From NCBI GenBank assembly GCA_021812905.1, contig JAKAMM010000076.1:1-7497 (forward strand): DNA of 7,497 bases, read 5' to 3'. Position numbers and translations under genes: made by a program. The notes beneath the pieces were generated by a model, which saw nothing but the letters and a program-made list of their open reading frames with translations, had not been told where the DNA came from and did no database searches. Every line of letters begins with the position of its first letter. Within the stretch, counting starts at the first letter, position 1. Source of the DNA: Chloroflexota bacterium (GTDB lineage: Bacteria; Chloroflexota; Anaerolineae; Anaerolineales; Villigracilaceae). This document shows, piece by piece, positions 6,139 to 7,497 of this stretch.

Positions 6139-7497
6139 TTATCTGGGGGATTTGAAGAATTGATCCGGCTGATCAGTATAGTAATAAATAATATGTCTAT
6201 CAGGATAATCCCGCACCAGGGCAGCGTCAGCGCCAGAGTCGCGCGATAATGCGAAGATAAACGGCGAGGTCAGGTTCGCGTTTTGTAGATCCAGGAGACC
6301 CCCGTATTCTGTCCAGCTTTTTTGGAAATGCACGATGACCAGTGCCGGTGCTAACTCTTTCGCCTGCATCGTTTCAAATGGAGCCAGCATGGCGCGGTTG
6401 ATTCCATACAAGCCGGTCATTTCATTCAAACGCTTGGGTAGGTAAATGATCAAGTTATAACCAATGAGAAAGACACCCAGCAAGAGCGTAGCAGTCTGCA
6501 TCCATTTGCGGAAGCGGCCTTCCTGCGCTACGCGCTCGGCCAGCCAGAACATTCCCGCTGCGCTGACCAGCGTCAGGCTAAAGAAGCCTTCATAATAATA
6601 ACGCGGGCCATATAAAGTCGAGCCGATCCAGTAAGCCATATAAAACAAAACGATTGTTGGAAAAACCAAGGCGACCAGCCACGCACGCGCGTTGCGCCCC
6701 AGCGCCAAAACGCCAAATGGCAGGAACAACCACGAGGCGCTGGCCCATCCAAAGAAATCACCCCAACCTGCCTGAAAACTGATCTTGAGATTCACCCAAG
6801 CCCAGTACAGGCTATGCCCGCCCGCCTGCCGCCCAAAGCCCTGGCCGAATCCAATTTTGTCGTACTTCCACCACAACATATATGGATTCAACAACGGGTC
6901 GCCGGTGACGGCAAACTGCCAGAGCGGAACCAAAGCCGCGACGAAAGCCGCCAGCAGACCAATTGTCAAGACTGTGATGCGGGTGGATTTATCGCCGCGA
7001 ATCAGAAGGAACAATCCGTGGATGAAGAACGGCAATCCGACCGCAACAGCAGTCAATGGGCGCGTCATCGCCAGGACCCCGAGGCTGAGTCCCGCGACTG
7101 AAACTGTCAGCCACGCTGGAACATTCACCACAAAGACACGAAGCCCACCAGGTTTCTTTGTAAGCGTAAAATCATCCTTCGTGTTCTTGGCGCTTTCGTG
7201 GTGAGAAAATGTATCCAGCCAGGCTAGCACAAAAGCCAGAGCCAAAACCAGCGACCACGGATGCGACAGCAACGAGCCGGAGTTCATCAGGAAGAATGGC
7301 GAGGTGGCCATGAGCGCGGCAGATAATAACGCGATGCGCTCATCGAAAATTTTTTTGCCGAGCAAATAGGTCAGCCAAACTCCCAACCCGGACAAAACAG
7401 GATTGACCCAGGCTTGCGCGTGAAACAACATACCAAGCATCAACATCAGCGGCCAGCCGAGCGGATACTTGCCAAAGCGCTGACCGTGATAATCCAC
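6139..7497 (-). CDS. GT-C membrane glycosyltransferase, family 39/ArnT-like (5' end outside window)
   Basis: The 452 visible residues end with TAA at 6139-6141. The GTG at the window edge is probably internal, because GQRFGKYPLGWPLMLML (5-21) matches the loop and helix that normally follow the first luminal segment of dolichyl-phosphate-mannose mannosyltransferase-like proteins. The N-terminal part with the catalytic acidic residues is therefore missing. At least eight hydrophobic helices are visible. GPRYYYEGFFSLTLVSAAG (297-315) resembles the conserved RY-containing loop before a late helix in GT-C enzymes. A soluble tail covers about 375-452. Such enzymes move a sugar from a polyprenyl-phosphate carrier to a protein, lipid or glycan on the outer face of the membrane; the acceptor is unknown. 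Residues 98-125 are an unusually polar segment between helices, encoded by an inverted repeat. Confidence 0.82.
   Translation of the reverse strand: MDYHGQRFGKYPLGWPLMLMLGMLFHAQAWVNPVLSGLGVWLTYLLGKKIFDERIALLSAALMATSPFFLMNSGSLLSHPWSLVLALAFVLAWLDTFSHHESAKNTKDDFTLTKKPGGLRVFVVNVPAWLTVSVAGLSLGVLAMTRPLTAVAVGLPFFIHGLFLLIRGDKSTRITVLTIGLLAAFVAALVPLWQFAVTGDPLLNPYMLWWKYDKIGFGQGFGRQAGGHSLYWAWVNLKISFQAGWGDFFGWASASWLFLPFGVLALGRNARAWLVALVFPTIVLFYMAYWIGSTLYGPRYYYEGFFSLTLVSAAGMFWLAERVAQEGRFRKWMQTATLLLGVFLIGYNLIIYLPKRLNEMTGLYGINRAMLAPFETMQAKELAPALVIVHFQKSWTEYGGLLDLQNANLTSPFIFALSRDSGADAALVRDYPDRHIIYYYTDQPDQFFKSPR
7125..7204. repeat. Imperfect inverted repeat inserted in frame in the glycosyltransferase gene
   Basis: On the plus strand, TCACCACAAAGACACGAAG (7125-7143) faces a longer right arm at 7177-7204 that begins CTTCGTGT and ends TTTCGTGGTGA. 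The outer TCACCAC/GTGGTGA and inner ACACGAAG/CTTCGTGT blocks are complementary, and the right arm carries about nine extra bases. The spacer is 33 bases. The CACGAAG-type sequence resembles a dispersed repeat common between genes in many bacteria (from memory). Here it is read through in frame as S98 to N125 of the partial protein, including HHESAKNTKDDF and GGLRVFVVN. Confidence 0.72.

Noticed and set aside
6104..6145. Bidirectional terminator between the convergent genes
   Set aside because: The possible hairpin has a mismatch or bulge and almost no loop, so it does not meet the pattern of an intrinsic terminator.
6785..7204. Plus-strand reading frames opposite the glycosyltransferase gene
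   Set aside because: The minus-strand frame has clear membrane helices and GT-C motifs over its whole length; the plus-strand products have no family features.

Overview
The window looks like chromosomal core or semi-core DNA from a Chloroflexota bacterium of the Anaerolineae type. That assignment is an inference from gene style: tandem ArsA-family ATPases, a membrane-anchored repeat protein with Thr-Pro linkers, a divergent MurJ, moderate GC content, and a TATAAT box placed right before a start codon. No rRNA, tRNA, CRISPR, phage or transposase gene was seen.

Layout. Positions 2-2123 (+) hold a compact cluster: two paralogous ArsA/Get3-family ATPases (the first cut by the window edge) and a small hydrophobic protein of unknown function. 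A perfect 27-bp palindrome (2138-2164) separates it from an SDR oxidoreductase with a clear ribosome binding site (2188-2979). A second inverted repeat (3013-3052) lies just before a MurJ/MviN-family lipid flippase homologue (3067-4566). A gene for a membrane-anchored TPR-like protein (4587-5591) follows, with its own probable -10 box, and is tightly linked to a four-helix CopD-like membrane protein (5597-6103). Convergent to these, on the minus strand, is the C-terminal part of a GT-C (family 39-like) membrane glycosyltransferase (6139-7497). Its coding sequence contains an in-frame inverted repeat.

How the genes may work together. The ATPase pair and the small protein are probably one operon and may form one machine. 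The two ATPases have each lost a different catalytic element: switch I Asp is Asn in the second, and DTAP is DLVP in the first. This suggests an obligate heterodimer, and it is the most interesting signal here. The MurJ homologue and the glycosyltransferase are both envelope-type membrane proteins that would use polyprenyl-linked substrates, but nothing shows they act in one pathway. Three different palindromic repeats lie within 5.1 kb, one of them inside a gene.
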